From positions 1,744,893 to 1,808,892 of the forward strand of contig NZ_JAHLMU010000001.1 of NCBI RefSeq assembly GCF_018919485.1: DNA of 64,000 nt, given 5' to 3'. Made by a program: the position numbers and the translations under genes. Below the pieces are notes generated by a model that was not told the origin of the DNA, made no database searches, and saw only the letters and a program-made list of their open reading frames with translations. Of the stretch, positions 38,401 through 45,611 are shown in pieces. This DNA comes from Psychrobacter sp. TAE2020 (GTDB lineage: Bacteria > Pseudomonadota > Gammaproteobacteria > Pseudomonadales > Moraxellaceae). Each line of letters starts with the position of its first letter. The first letter of the stretch is position 1.

Positions 38401-38517
38401 CTAATAAATAAAGCAAAGGAACAAGATTCTGATTGGTACAAAGCATATATCCAAGGAAAAAACTTCGAAGCTATTGATTTATCTGATTTAGATAAACTAC
38501 ATAAATCTGCTATTTAG
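35431..38517 (+). CDS. HD phosphohydrolase-like / GHKL (Hsp90-like) ATPase fusion, candidate conflict-system protein
   Basis: 1028 residues. Residues 1-330 form an HD-type domain: H50 and H54 in SSHNESHSQQ, the HD pair H88-D89 (AAYWHDIGM), H164 (RRGHAKN), H204 (WAHGLGF) and D241 (LRLGDLFDID). Residues 350-560 form a GHKL ATPase: N384 in ELIQNAIDA, D448 in EDNGVGIS, and GEFGIG at 488-493, in the Hsp90/MORC/MutL order. The remaining 450 residues are Lys/Asn/Ile-rich with no recognised domain. No signal peptide or membrane segment, so cytoplasmic. HD-plus-GHKL proteins of this kind are reported in bacterial conflict systems, but a defence role here is inference from domains and the accessory neighbourhood. 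Composition turns markedly AT-rich after about 37.0 kb. Confidence 0.75.
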   Translation: MSAGLIKHLRKKTDEDSNTRILMSQWEFDEKLVGKSLENVGSYYPHFSSHNESHSQQILVNIERLLGSNIEKLTATDTWLILEAAYWHDIGMLFNADEVQKVFEEDDFKEYVESLANDNTQDLHEFAKVWHEDGWNKALVNHSDPHTGVEKYRQMIAEWYRRGHAKNSNLVVLDPFEKLGISSPRTELLPKRIYRYLGQICWAHGLGFEDYVMKTLPFRQTGMGTEHCHPRFVACLLRLGDLFDIDDNRFCPVMARQVGNMPSFSETHKHKHQAIREFQLDNETVSVTAICSTEMAYIECRNWFDWIKEEIQNQMSQWKNIVPSRDFGLLPTINKLDVEMTDKKILLNDKPMRFSLDERSAIELLQGNNLYKNDMSIYRELIQNAIDATMIRVWLEHGQEHSIRKLPENANPYDTETRELFADYPIVLDCKKVADDEDSNLWEFSIEDNGVGISRTDLEYMQKIAGSKNNKEKKKIIAQMPEWMRPSGEFGIGLHSAFLLMKDLPAEHQKITIFTKSRLTNESLKIELNSPLFGKAGYCFIEEIDDLNKFGTKLYITEKTSKVNIRDHRKNKNSFLEIKDLVFYKGIKAIDLSFLKKIISIKRLLNPPLVSIAYSRKLDDLISIQNIYDDIDNRKGYFWSSNANSAIKFYFIDESKEETTFQRLPTLKYKGQRVSSFDSNEASLHFPDIFNIKTLYYTIDVYSEKASEIINLSRENILNESLVNYRVLQAYNDLVSHIKNHNDNTLDDMFNSDHRMVALFEKFSNEGLSTTNESWKEMFISNKGLIIDNILNCNSFCNARINKDDLKPLSSIINLNEMLVFESYLLDSLLENKDFQKILISKGFTKYEILDKKVNKGYFRCLYTKENIKISTNTLRKIDIHHMYSTLSNIEDFYKLFNWKHAIAPSELVKDILIIKPSAIRHSFFGDSIKNNLLRILNNKLIKGFLVVPFINNTDGTIIEIPNEQLVQLADTPNEMKEEINQVYTDLKLFLINKAKEQDSDWYKAYIQGKNFEAIDLSDLDKLHKSAI

Positions 38518-38610
38518 ATAAAATAGTAGTCTTAAGGCGCGTTTTAGCCCCGACTGCAGATACAATCGTAAGGTGGGATTAGCTCTCACATAAAATCAAA
38601 CTCTAAACCT

Positions 38611-38775
38611 AAAAAAGGTGAGCCAAAGCCCACCTCCTTATTATAAAAAGCTATTATCTAAAATACCTCAAATCAAACCTAACGCAACCACGCACGGGCG
38701 TTACGGAACATCCGCATCCATGCGCCGTCCTCATCCCACGCTTCTGGTTTCCAGCTATGATTGTACGCATGTAGC
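38611..38775 (-). pseudogene. Duplicated, diverged fragment of the purL 3' end and terminator
   Basis: 38681-38775 matches the last ~95 bases of purL (40378-40475) in the same orientation, with 38 identical bases (38725-38762 against 40424-40461). On the minus strand it would encode the PurL C-terminus ([19 protein letters not shown]). The hairpin just beyond it (AAAAAAGGTGAGC...GCCCACCT, 38611-38635) matches the purL terminator at 40324-40358. Elsewhere the copy differs at many positions, so it is old or came from another strain. Distance between copies is 1.7 kb. Confidence 0.85.
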
Positions 38776-38851
38776 CAATGCTCAGCTTATATTGAAAAAT
38801 AATTCTAGGTGGGTGTCGAGAGTCAACAAATGGATATTGCACTATCGAGAT

Positions 38852-38882
38852 GTTGGGGTTTAGACGCTCCGCCCAGCCTCCC
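38852..38882. repeat. REP-like element
   Basis: GTTGGGG and CTCCGCCCAGCCT parts match the element at 39184-39216 with a few differences. Confidence 0.5.
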
Positions 38883-39002
38883 AATGCAAAGTCAGATTAA
38901 GATTTAGCATGAGATAGGTTTTGTTTCGAGGTGCGAGGCTTAACAGATGAAGTCTTTAATATCAAAATTCTGTAAATCATTATTCGAAATAGAAAAGTTA
39001 CC

Positions 39003-39025
39003 GTAGGCTGGGTTTTTAACCCAGC
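39003..39025 (+). repeat. REP-like palindrome, left member of an inverted pair
   Basis: GTAGGCTGGG, six bases, then AACCCAGC. Its partner in the opposite orientation is at 39109-39131, giving a REPIN-like doublet spanning about 130 bases. Confidence 0.55.
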
Positions 39026-39108
39026 GATTTTTGTCTATTATGGCATAACTTACCATTAGTTGAACAAACGGCTTTTCATAACTCAAATAGTACTTTTGCA
39101 TAGCTGCT

Positions 39109-39131
39109 GCTGGGCTAAAGCCACAGCCTAC
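39109..39131 (-). repeat. REP-like palindrome, right member of an inverted pair
   Basis: On the minus strand GTAGGCTGTGGCTTTAGCCC then AGC, the same design as 39003-39025 but inverted. Confidence 0.55.
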
Positions 39132-39183
39132 AAAAGCTGTTAAAAATTTGGCTTTTGTGACAAGTTATGGTTATTACACAAGC

Positions 39184-39216
39184 TGTTGGGGGTCGCAAGC
39201 TCCGCCCAACCTACAG
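39184..39216. repeat. REP-like element
   Basis: TGTTGGGGGTCGCAAGCTCC then GCCCAACCTACAG, an imperfect palindrome. A close relative lies at 40245-40280 beyond the toxin gene. Confidence 0.55.
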
Positions 39217-39570
39217 ATTTATCGATAGTTTAAGCTAATAAGTTATAGGGTGCGCCTCGTGCTCCGTTTTATATAAAATAAGCATGGCACATAAATTTCA
39301 AAAAGCTAAAAATACTTTAAAGCAATTACTCAATATCGATTCTAAGAGCGTTTTAGCCCTGATTGCAGCGGATATACTTAGATGGCTACTGGGTTGCGGT
39401 GACTTGGTTAGAGGGGATCGCTCGAATGTTGGAACGCCTCTCACCTTAGCCATAAGAAGATCACAAATTTTCCCTTGCGTTGGGTCAAATGTCTCAGACA
39501 CTTGCTTTCTCTCGCCTAACAGTGAACTACCAAGATAGCAGCTAAAAAAATAATACGCTTCTCTTATTTA

Positions 39571-39852
39571 TTACGCCAAACCAATCAGATCAGGCTGCTT
39601 GTCTAACAATCGCATCAGAGTAACCGCTGCCCCAGTTGGGTTTCTCGTGCCTTGCTCCCAGTTCTGCAAAGTACGTGGGCTTATATTGAGTTTATCAGCA
39701 AACTGTTGTTGCGATAGTCCTGTTTTGCCACGTATTAACTTTATATCAGGTAGCTCATAGCTAAACTGCCGACTAGGCTCAGCTTCTCCTTTAGCAATCG
39801 CTAATGCTTGATTCAACGACGTAGATAGATCATCATAAAATTCATTACTCAT
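39571..39852 (-). CDS. higA: HigA-type antitoxin, XRE helix-turn-helix
   Basis: 93 residues. The C-terminal two thirds is an XRE HTH (IKLIRGKTGLSQQQFADKLNISPRTLQNWEQGTRNPTG), preceded by a short acidic/helical region likely to contact the toxin. It overlaps the toxin gene by eight bases (39845-39852), with toxin first, the order seen in higBA modules. Expected to neutralise the toxin and repress the operon. Gene symbol given by type; subfamily not proven. Confidence 0.82.
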   Translation of the reverse strand: MSNEFYDDLSTSLNQALAIAKGEAEPSRQFSYELPDIKLIRGKTGLSQQQFADKLNISPRTLQNWEQGTRNPTGAAVTLMRLLDKQPDLIGLA

Positions 39853-40177
39853 GGTTGTAGACCTCTTTGATTTGCTGGGTTAGCTTATACATGCTTGCCT
39901 TCTCTTGGCTTGATAAGTTGACCTTTTTATTTTTGGAATAGGCAAGCAACATAAAAAATACGCCGTGATTATCAACAAAATAGTAAATAATACGTACGCC
40001 ACCGCTTTTACCTTGATTTAGCGCCCATCTGGTTTTTCTAACGCCACCCGTGCCTTGAATTAAATCCCCTTGGTCTGGATTATTAATTAAATCTGCTTGC
40101 AGTTCTTTATAGTTATCGTCGTCTAACAGTTTAAGCACTTGCTTAGTAAACAATGGGGTTTCTATAAAATGTAACAT
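39845..40177 (-). CDS. higB: RelE/HigB-type toxin
   Basis: 110 residues of the RelE-like toxin fold: FIETPLFTKQVLKLLDDDNY, LIQGTGGVRKTRWALNQGKSGGVRIIYYFVD and FFMLLAYSKNKKVNLSSQEKASM. The GGVRKTRW..GKSGGVRIIYY stretch is the catalytic/RNA-binding core of HigB-2-type ribosome-dependent mRNA interferases. First gene of the pair with the XRE antitoxin. Sits between the purL 3' end and its duplicated fragment. Confidence 0.85.
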   Translation of the reverse strand: MLHFIETPLFTKQVLKLLDDDNYKELQADLINNPDQGDLIQGTGGVRKTRWALNQGKSGGVRIIYYFVDNHGVFFMLLAYSKNKKVNLSSQEKASMYKLTQQIKEVYNHE

Positions 40178-40244
40178 CCAGAATCCTTTTTAGTCATTAC
40201 TTATTATATACTCCATTGACGTATATTACTAATGATATCTCAAT

Positions 40245-40280
40245 GTGTTGTTGGGTGTCGCAAGCTCCACACTGCCCTAC
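40245..40280. repeat. REP-like element next to purL
   Basis: TGTTGTTGGGTGTCGCAAGC then TCCACACTGCCCTAC; shares TGTTGGG..TCGCAAGCTCC with 39184-39216 in the same orientation. The pair brackets the toxin-antitoxin genes. Confidence 0.5.
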
Positions 40281-40323
40281 CCTGAATACTTAAAACTTAA
40301 TCCCCAAACACCAAATTCCAAAC

Positions 40324-40358
40324 ATAAAAAAAAGGTGAGCTTTGCGCCCACCTTTTTT
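40324..40358 (-). terminator. purL terminator
   Basis: On the minus strand AGGTGGGC pairs with GCTCACCT around a GCAAA loop (one G-U) and is flanked by A- and T-runs. A diverged copy of this hairpin accompanies the purL fragment at 38611. Confidence 0.85.
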
Positions 40359-40377
40359 CACATCTAAAATCTACTAA

Positions 40378-43300
40378 TTAACGAACCCAAGCCCGCGCAT
40401 TACGGAACATACGCATCCACGCACCGTCCTCATCCCACGCTTCTGGTTTCCAGCTATGATTATAAGCGCTCAGCGTACGTTCAGGATGCGGCATCATAAT
40501 AGTGACACGACCGTCAGTGCTACACAGACCCGTGACCCCGCCGAGCGAACCGTTTGGATTGAGCGGATAAGTCTCAGTAGGATGACCTTGGCTATCGACA
40601 TAACGCATAGCGAGCTGACCGTGTTTGGCCATGCCATCGATCTCGGTAGAGTTCAAAGTTGCCAAGCCTTCACCATGTGCCACAGCGATAGGTAAGATAC
40701 TGTCTTGCATGCCTTTGAACAGGATAGACTTAGTGCGCTCAATTTTTACGTTGACCGTACGCCCTTCAAAGCGAGCGGATTTATTAGCGATAAAGCGTGG
40801 GAAATTCTCAGCACCAGGGATAAGATCTTTTAGCTGCGCCATCATCTGACAGCCGTTACAGACGCCCAGTGAGAAGGTGTCTGGACGAGCGAAGAAGCGC
40901 ACGAACTGCATACGCAAATCATCATGGAACAAGATAGAATTGGCCCAACCTGAGCCAGCTCCCAACACATCACCGTAACTAAAGCCACCGCAAGCCACTA
41001 GACCATCGAAGTCACGCAAGTTGATACGACCTTTTAGTAAGTCGCTCATGTGCACGTCTACCGCCTCAAAGCCCGCTTGAGTGAAGCCTGCTGCCATTTC
41101 TAACTGGCCATTAACTCCTTGCTCACGCAAGATGGCGACTCTAGGCTTAGTTTCACGGCTATTAAGATAAGGCGCTTCAACTTTTTGATTGAGATCAAAG
41201 TTTGGCGCAGCGATTAGACCTTTATGGCTACTATCAGTAATCAAGTCGTATTCTTGCTGTACACACGCTGGATTATCACGGCGACGAGCGATTTGATAAC
41301 TGACCTGACTCCACTGCTGTTGTAACTCACCACGGCTAAAGCTTAGCGTATCCTCACCGATTAACTTAGGCGTTTGGATAATTAAGCTGTCCTCCTCAGT
41401 GCTGTGACCCACTAAGCTCAACATATCACCGACATTGAATTCTTCGGCCATTTGCATCAATGCAGGTACATTTTCAGGTAATACCTGAATCACTGCGCCT
41501 AACTCTTCACTGAATAACTGACCCAATAGATTATCATCAGTCAATGACAGCTTGATACCTTGGCGACTAGTGAATTGCATCTCAGCAATGGTTGCTAACA
41601 GGCCACCATCACCGATATCGTGATAAGCACTGATGACATTTTGGGCATTACCCGCTTGGATAAAGTTAAAGAAATCTACTAGATCACTTGGCTGGGTAAG
41701 ATCTGGGCAGTCATTACCTAATTGGCTAAGGGTTTGCGCTAAGATAGAACCGCCTAAACGTAACTTACCTTTGGATAAATCAATGCGATAGAACGCACTA
41801 TCACCATTCAACAACTCAGGCGTTAAGGTTTTTGCCACATCAACAACAGGAGCAAAAGCGGTAATCACTAAGCTCATTGGAGAGACTACTGACTTATCTT
41901 GTGCGCCTGTCTCGGCATCTTCATCTGTCCAGTTAGCACGCATAGACAGCGAATCTTTACCGACTGGAATGGCGATACCCAAGGCTGGGCATAGCTCTTC
42001 ACCTACCGCATAAACGGCGTCGAACAACGCTGCATCCTCGCTATCATCACCACAAGCTGCCATCCAGTTCGCTGACATAGTAATATCGGATAACTGCGCA
42101 ATGCACGCGCCAGCGATGTTAGTGATCGCTTCGCCAACCGCTAAACGTGCCGAAGCTGTAGGACTAATTAAAGCCACTGGCGTGCGCTCGCCGACGCTCA
42201 TCGCTTCACCAGTCATCGGCTGACCTGCAAGACTGCGCAAGCCCGTGGCCGTTACTGCACAATCTGCCACTGGTACTTGATAGCGACCGACATACTGATC
42301 ACGGACCACCATCCCAGTGATAGAGCGATCACCAATGCTAATCAAGAATGACTTACTAGCGACAGTAGGATGACGTAATACGTCAGTGATAGAGTCGGCT
42401 AAATTCACCTCATCAAGTTGTAATGCTGGCAAAGTCGCCTGTTGACGGCTAAAGCTGCGCTTCATTTTTGGCGTACCGCCTAGCAATACTTGCATCGGCA
42501 TATCGACCGGCTGCTCAGCTAATAACTCATCATCAACGATGAGCTGACGGATATCAGTGGCGGTACCTAAAATCGCATACGGGCAGCGCTCACGCTCGCA
42601 TATTGCATCGAACTGAGCTTCGCTCTCAGGATGAATCGCCAGTACATAACGCTCTTGCGCTTCGTTTGACCAAATCGCCATTGGCGACATGCCAGCTTCT
42701 AATGAAGGAATGCGGCGTAGATTGAGATGCGCGCCCATTTCATGATCATTGACTAGCTCTGGCATAGCATTAGATAAACCACCGGCCCCGACATCATGCA
42801 AGGAGACGATTGGGTTACCGTCTTTGCCGCCATTACTAACGTCGACATCATTGCCCGCTAGTGCCCAGCAGCGATCCATCACCTCTTGACAGCGACGCTC
42901 CATTTCGGCGTTATCACGCTGTACTGAAGCAAAGTCTAAGCCTTCATCTAATGATCCGCTATCGACCGAAGAGGCGGCACCGCCCCCTAAGCCAATCTGC
43001 ATTGCTGGGCCACCAAGGACGATCAACAAATCACCTTGTTGGATAGTATTTTTTTCGATTAAGTTGCGTTTGATATTGCCATAACCACCAGCCAGCATGA
43101 TTGGCTTATGATAGCCACGCATTTGGCTACCGTCTTTGGCGGCTGAAGTATCTAGCTGAAAGCTACGGAAATAACCGCATAGATTAGGACGACCAAACTC
43201 ATTAGAGAAGTTGGCACTACCTAAAGGGGCTTGGGTCATAATCTCAAGACTAGTGGCCATACGATCCGGTGTACCATAATCTTGGGTACTAAGCGTACCG

Positions 43301-44379
43301 GATTGTTCCCACTTCTCGGCCAACTCAGGAATGTGCAAATGCGAGACATGAAAGCCCGTTAAACCTGCTTTAGGCTTACCACCACGACCAGTTGCGCCTT
43401 CATCACGAATCTCACCACCAGCGCCTGTAGCGGCCCCAGCATAAGGAGCGATAGCGGTTGGATGATTATGGGTCTCGACTTTCATTAAAATATCGATATC
43501 TTCTTGATGAAAGTCATAGGGATGCGTTGAATTGATATCAGTGGCATTTTCAGGCACCGGATAAAAGCGCCAGCCTTCAGCGCCAGCCATTACCGCAGCG
43601 TTATCTTTATAAGCAGACAAAATACCTTGTGGATTTTGTTTATAAGTATTCTTGATCATCTGAAACAATGATTTGGCTTGTACTTCACCGTCGATTGTCC
43701 ATTCCGCATTAAATATTTTATGACGGCAATGCTCAGAGTTGGCCTGCGCAAACATCATTAGCTCAACGTCAGTCGGATTGCGTTGCAGCTCATCAACATA
43801 AGCGTTCATTAAATAGTCGATATCTTCACTAGATAAGGCAAAACCGAATTGTGTATTAGCAGACTCTAAAGCGCTGCGCCCTGCGCCAATGATATCAACA
43901 TGGTTCAATGAAGCCGGTTGCTGATCATCGAATAACTTACTAGTATCGGCTAAGTCATAAACTAAGCTTTGGGTCATGCGGTCAAACAGTAATTGCTCAG
44001 CAGCGGCAGGCAGCTTAGCCTGCTCATAGTCACTGACGGTTAAAGTATAGACGATCACTCGTTCAACACGCTTGATACTGATTTCACAGTTGTTAAAGAT
44101 ATCTGTCGCTTTACTTGCCCATGGCGATATAGTGCCAAAACGTGGGCCGACGATGACTTGCAGCTGATTCGCTTGCGCTGCGGTAAAGTCGGTTGTGTTA
44201 GTGACTGCCAGTAGATCTAAGGCTTTTTTATGCTCATCACCATCTAATTCTCTTGAGAGCACATAGACCTGTTGGGTACTAATTTGAGTCACATTGAGTG
44301 CAGTCTTTTGTTGAAACTGACTAATGAGTTGCTGGGTCTGGAAGTCGGTCAAAAACGGTTGTCCGGCAATGGTCATCAT
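40378..44379 (-). CDS. purL: Phosphoribosylformylglycinamidine synthase, large single-chain form
   Basis: 1333 residues from the ATG at 44379. ATP- and glutamine-dependent step four of purine synthesis. N-terminal PurS-like domain (GTISPWASKATDIFNNC), FGAM synthase halves (VETHNHPTAIAPY, GGAASSVDSGS, HDVGAGGLSNA, DIGDGGLLATIAEM) and a C-terminal class I glutaminase with Cys in LGVCNGCQMM and PHPERTLS. The frame is open to 44481, but a promoter -10 box overlaps the upstream ATG at 44448, and the MM-IAGQPFL start aligns with the E. coli N-terminus. Monocistronic. Confidence 0.95.
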   Translation of the reverse strand: MMTIAGQPFLTDFQTQQLISQFQQKTALNVTQISTQQVYVLSRELDGDEHKKALDLLAVTNTTDFTAAQANQLQVIVGPRFGTISPWASKATDIFNNCEISIKRVERVIVYTLTVSDYEQAKLPAAAEQLLFDRMTQSLVYDLADTSKLFDDQQPASLNHVDIIGAGRSALESANTQFGFALSSEDIDYLMNAYVDELQRNPTDVELMMFAQANSEHCRHKIFNAEWTIDGEVQAKSLFQMIKNTYKQNPQGILSAYKDNAAVMAGAEGWRFYPVPENATDINSTHPYDFHQEDIDILMKVETHNHPTAIAPYAGAATGAGGEIRDEGATGRGGKPKAGLTGFHVSHLHIPELAEKWEQSGTLSTQDYGTPDRMATSLEIMTQAPLGSANFSNEFGRPNLCGYFRSFQLDTSAAKDGSQMRGYHKPIMLAGGYGNIKRNLIEKNTIQQGDLLIVLGGPAMQIGLGGGAASSVDSGSLDEGLDFASVQRDNAEMERRCQEVMDRCWALAGNDVDVSNGGKDGNPIVSLHDVGAGGLSNAMPELVNDHEMGAHLNLRRIPSLEAGMSPMAIWSNEAQERYVLAIHPESEAQFDAICERERCPYAILGTATDIRQLIVDDELLAEQPVDMPMQVLLGGTPKMKRSFSRQQATLPALQLDEVNLADSITDVLRHPTVASKSFLISIGDRSITGMVVRDQYVGRYQVPVADCAVTATGLRSLAGQPMTGEAMSVGERTPVALISPTASARLAVGEAITNIAGACIAQLSDITMSANWMAACGDDSEDAALFDAVYAVGEELCPALGIAIPVGKDSLSMRANWTDEDAETGAQDKSVVSPMSLVITAFAPVVDVAKTLTPELLNGDSAFYRIDLSKGKLRLGGSILAQTLSQLGNDCPDLTQPSDLVDFFNFIQAGNAQNVISAYHDIGDGGLLATIAEMQFTSRQGIKLSLTDDNLLGQLFSEELGAVIQVLPENVPALMQMAEEFNVGDMLSLVGHSTEEDSLIIQTPKLIGEDTLSFSRGELQQQWSQVSYQIARRRDNPACVQQEYDLITDSSHKGLIAAPNFDLNQKVEAPYLNSRETKPRVAILREQGVNGQLEMAAGFTQAGFEAVDVHMSDLLKGRINLRDFDGLVACGGFSYGDVLGAGSGWANSILFHDDLRMQFVRFFARPDTFSLGVCNGCQMMAQLKDLIPGAENFPRFIANKSARFEGRTVNVKIERTKSILFKGMQDSILPIAVAHGEGLATLNSTEIDGMAKHGQLAMRYVDSQGHPTETYPLNPNGSLGGVTGLCSTDGRVTIMMPHPERTLSAYNHSWKPEAWDEDGAWMRMFRNARAWVR

Positions 44380-44446
44380 AAAGGCTTGTTCCATAGAGTA
44401 TAAGGTAGATGTGGCATTATGGTCATGCGAGGTAATTGGTCGTTGC

Positions 44447-44455
44447 ATTATAACA
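44447..44455 (-). promoter_or_regulatory. Extended -10 promoter element of purL
   Basis: On the minus strand TGTTATAAT, an exact TGnTATAAT box, whose last bases overlap the ATG of a possible upstream start. Transcription would begin near 44440, leaving a 60-base leader to 44379. Confidence 0.5.
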
Positions 44456-44481
44456 AGAAGACCTGAAATAAGCAGGGGCAA

Positions 44482-44854
44482 AGCACGATAAATTCAGCTT
44501 GTTTGTGGCAAATATCACTAAGCCATTATTATTTGCTCGCTATTGAGTGGCTGATTTTTGCCTATTTTATCGTTAGGTTTAGTGCAGATTTACCCTCCTC
44601 TGTTAGTTAGCAAGCTTAGTTAGCAAGATTAGTTAGCGAGTTATTTACCTCGGCAAACACTCACACTTTTTACGCAACTATTGTAGTCCTTACAAACGCT
44701 CACATCGCATTACTGGCAAACTATATAAATACCGCCATGCACTTCGCTATTCTAGGGTCAGTTAATAAAACAACGGTTAGAACTCAATTAGCATGCCATT
44801 TACTAGTATCGGTTACTAGCATCGGAAATAATTAAAAATCAAAAGGGAAACACT
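44482..44854. other. Spacer between divergent purL and PPOX gene
   Basis: 373 bases. Contains a 13-bp tandem repeat (44603-44641); no coding sequence seen. A PurR-like operator was looked for and not found. Confidence 0.5.
44603..44641. repeat. Tandem repeat, 13 bp unit x3
   Basis: TTAGTTAGCAAGC, TTAGTTAGCAAGA, TTAGTTAGCGAGT in direct succession in the purL upstream spacer. Confidence 0.85.
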
Positions 44855-45349
44855 ATGAGCAAGCAACAACAGATTGATAAGATTCAAGAAGTTATCAAAG
44901 ATGTTAAATTCGCTATGATGACTACAGTGAATAAAAAAGGGGATCTACATGCTTGGCCAATGACTACTACTGAAAGCAGTATCGGTGCTAAAGAAATTTG
45001 GTTCATCGGTGATAAGACTTCAGACGTGGTAAAAGACCTGCAAGATAGTAAAAAAGTAGGCTTAACTTACGCCACTCAAGATGCCAAAAATTATGTTTCA
45101 GTTAGTGGTAATGCTGAGTTACCGGTAGACAAAGATAAATTAGATGAACTATGGTCACCAATGGACAGCGCATTCTTTGAACATGGTAAAGAAGACGAAA
45201 ACGTGCAGTTGATCAAAGTGGTTCCCCATGGTATAGAATGCTGGATCAGTGGCAGCTCTACTGTGAACATGTTCAAAATGGCAGCAGCAGCTATGCAAGA
45301 TGGTAAAACTGCTGAAGGTGTCGGCGAACAGTTCAATATCTCTCTATAG
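44855..45349 (+). CDS. Pyridoxamine 5'-phosphate oxidase-fold general stress protein
   Basis: 164 residues. Split-barrel FMN-binding fold of the general-stress-protein-26 group: KFAMMTTVNKKGDLHAWPMTTTESSIGAKEIWFIG, then VGLTYATQDAKNYVSVSGNAEL and LIKVVPHGIECWISGSS. Such proteins bind flavin and are induced by salt or oxidative stress in other bacteria; enzymatic activity is unproven. Good AAGGGAAAC site upstream. A paralogue of identical length follows at 45612. Confidence 0.87.
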   Translation: MSKQQQIDKIQEVIKDVKFAMMTTVNKKGDLHAWPMTTTESSIGAKEIWFIGDKTSDVVKDLQDSKKVGLTYATQDAKNYVSVSGNAELPVDKDKLDELWSPMDSAFFEHGKEDENVQLIKVVPHGIECWISGSSTVNMFKMAAAAMQDGKTAEGVGEQFNISL

Positions 45350-45414
45350 TTCTAACTATAGTTCTAAAATTTTAAATAGTAGCAAACGATAGATACAAAT
45401 AGAGTATGAATACC

Positions 45415-45448
45415 AGCGTCAGTAGGGGTCTCTTTACTGACGCTTTTT
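45415..45448 (+). terminator. Terminator between the two PPOX genes
   Basis: Perfect ten-pair stem AGCGTCAGTA (45415-45424) / TACTGACGCT (45435-45444), then T run. So the two paralogues are separate transcripts. Confidence 0.88.
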
Positions 45449-45611
45449 ATGCTGCAAATTTTACTTTTGATAAAGCCAATACTAGCTTACAAACCTTCAC
45501 AGCCTATTACAGACTACCTCTATTGTTGGATTAGGCTATTTGGCTATATTAGTTACGGTAAGCTATAAACATCGCTCTAACCACCCCCTACAAATGACAA
45601 GGAAGCCTCTT

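Larger units (their letters stand above)
38518..39570. other. Gene-poor, repeat-rich segment with purL remnant
   Basis: About 1 kb between the HD-GHKL gene and the antitoxin gene. It contains a diverged copy of the purL 3' end and terminator (38611-38775), several REP-like palindromes (38852, 39003, 39109, 39184) and a GTTTTAGCCC-GA-TGCAG segment present twice (about 38540 and 39351). Open frames here (e.g. 39284-39538) show no protein-like features. It looks like accumulated debris at an insertion point. Confidence 0.6.

Noticed and set aside
38618..38884. Frames over the purL remnant
   Set aside because: They only read through the duplicated purL end, terminator and repeat sequence; the minus frame carries a purL-derived stretch out of any gene context.
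39284..39538. 84-codon plus-strand frame (and 39298-39501 on the minus strand) before the antitoxin gene
   Set aside because: No ribosome-binding site, no recognisable domain, biased by REP-like and remnant sequence; neither frame looks protein-like.
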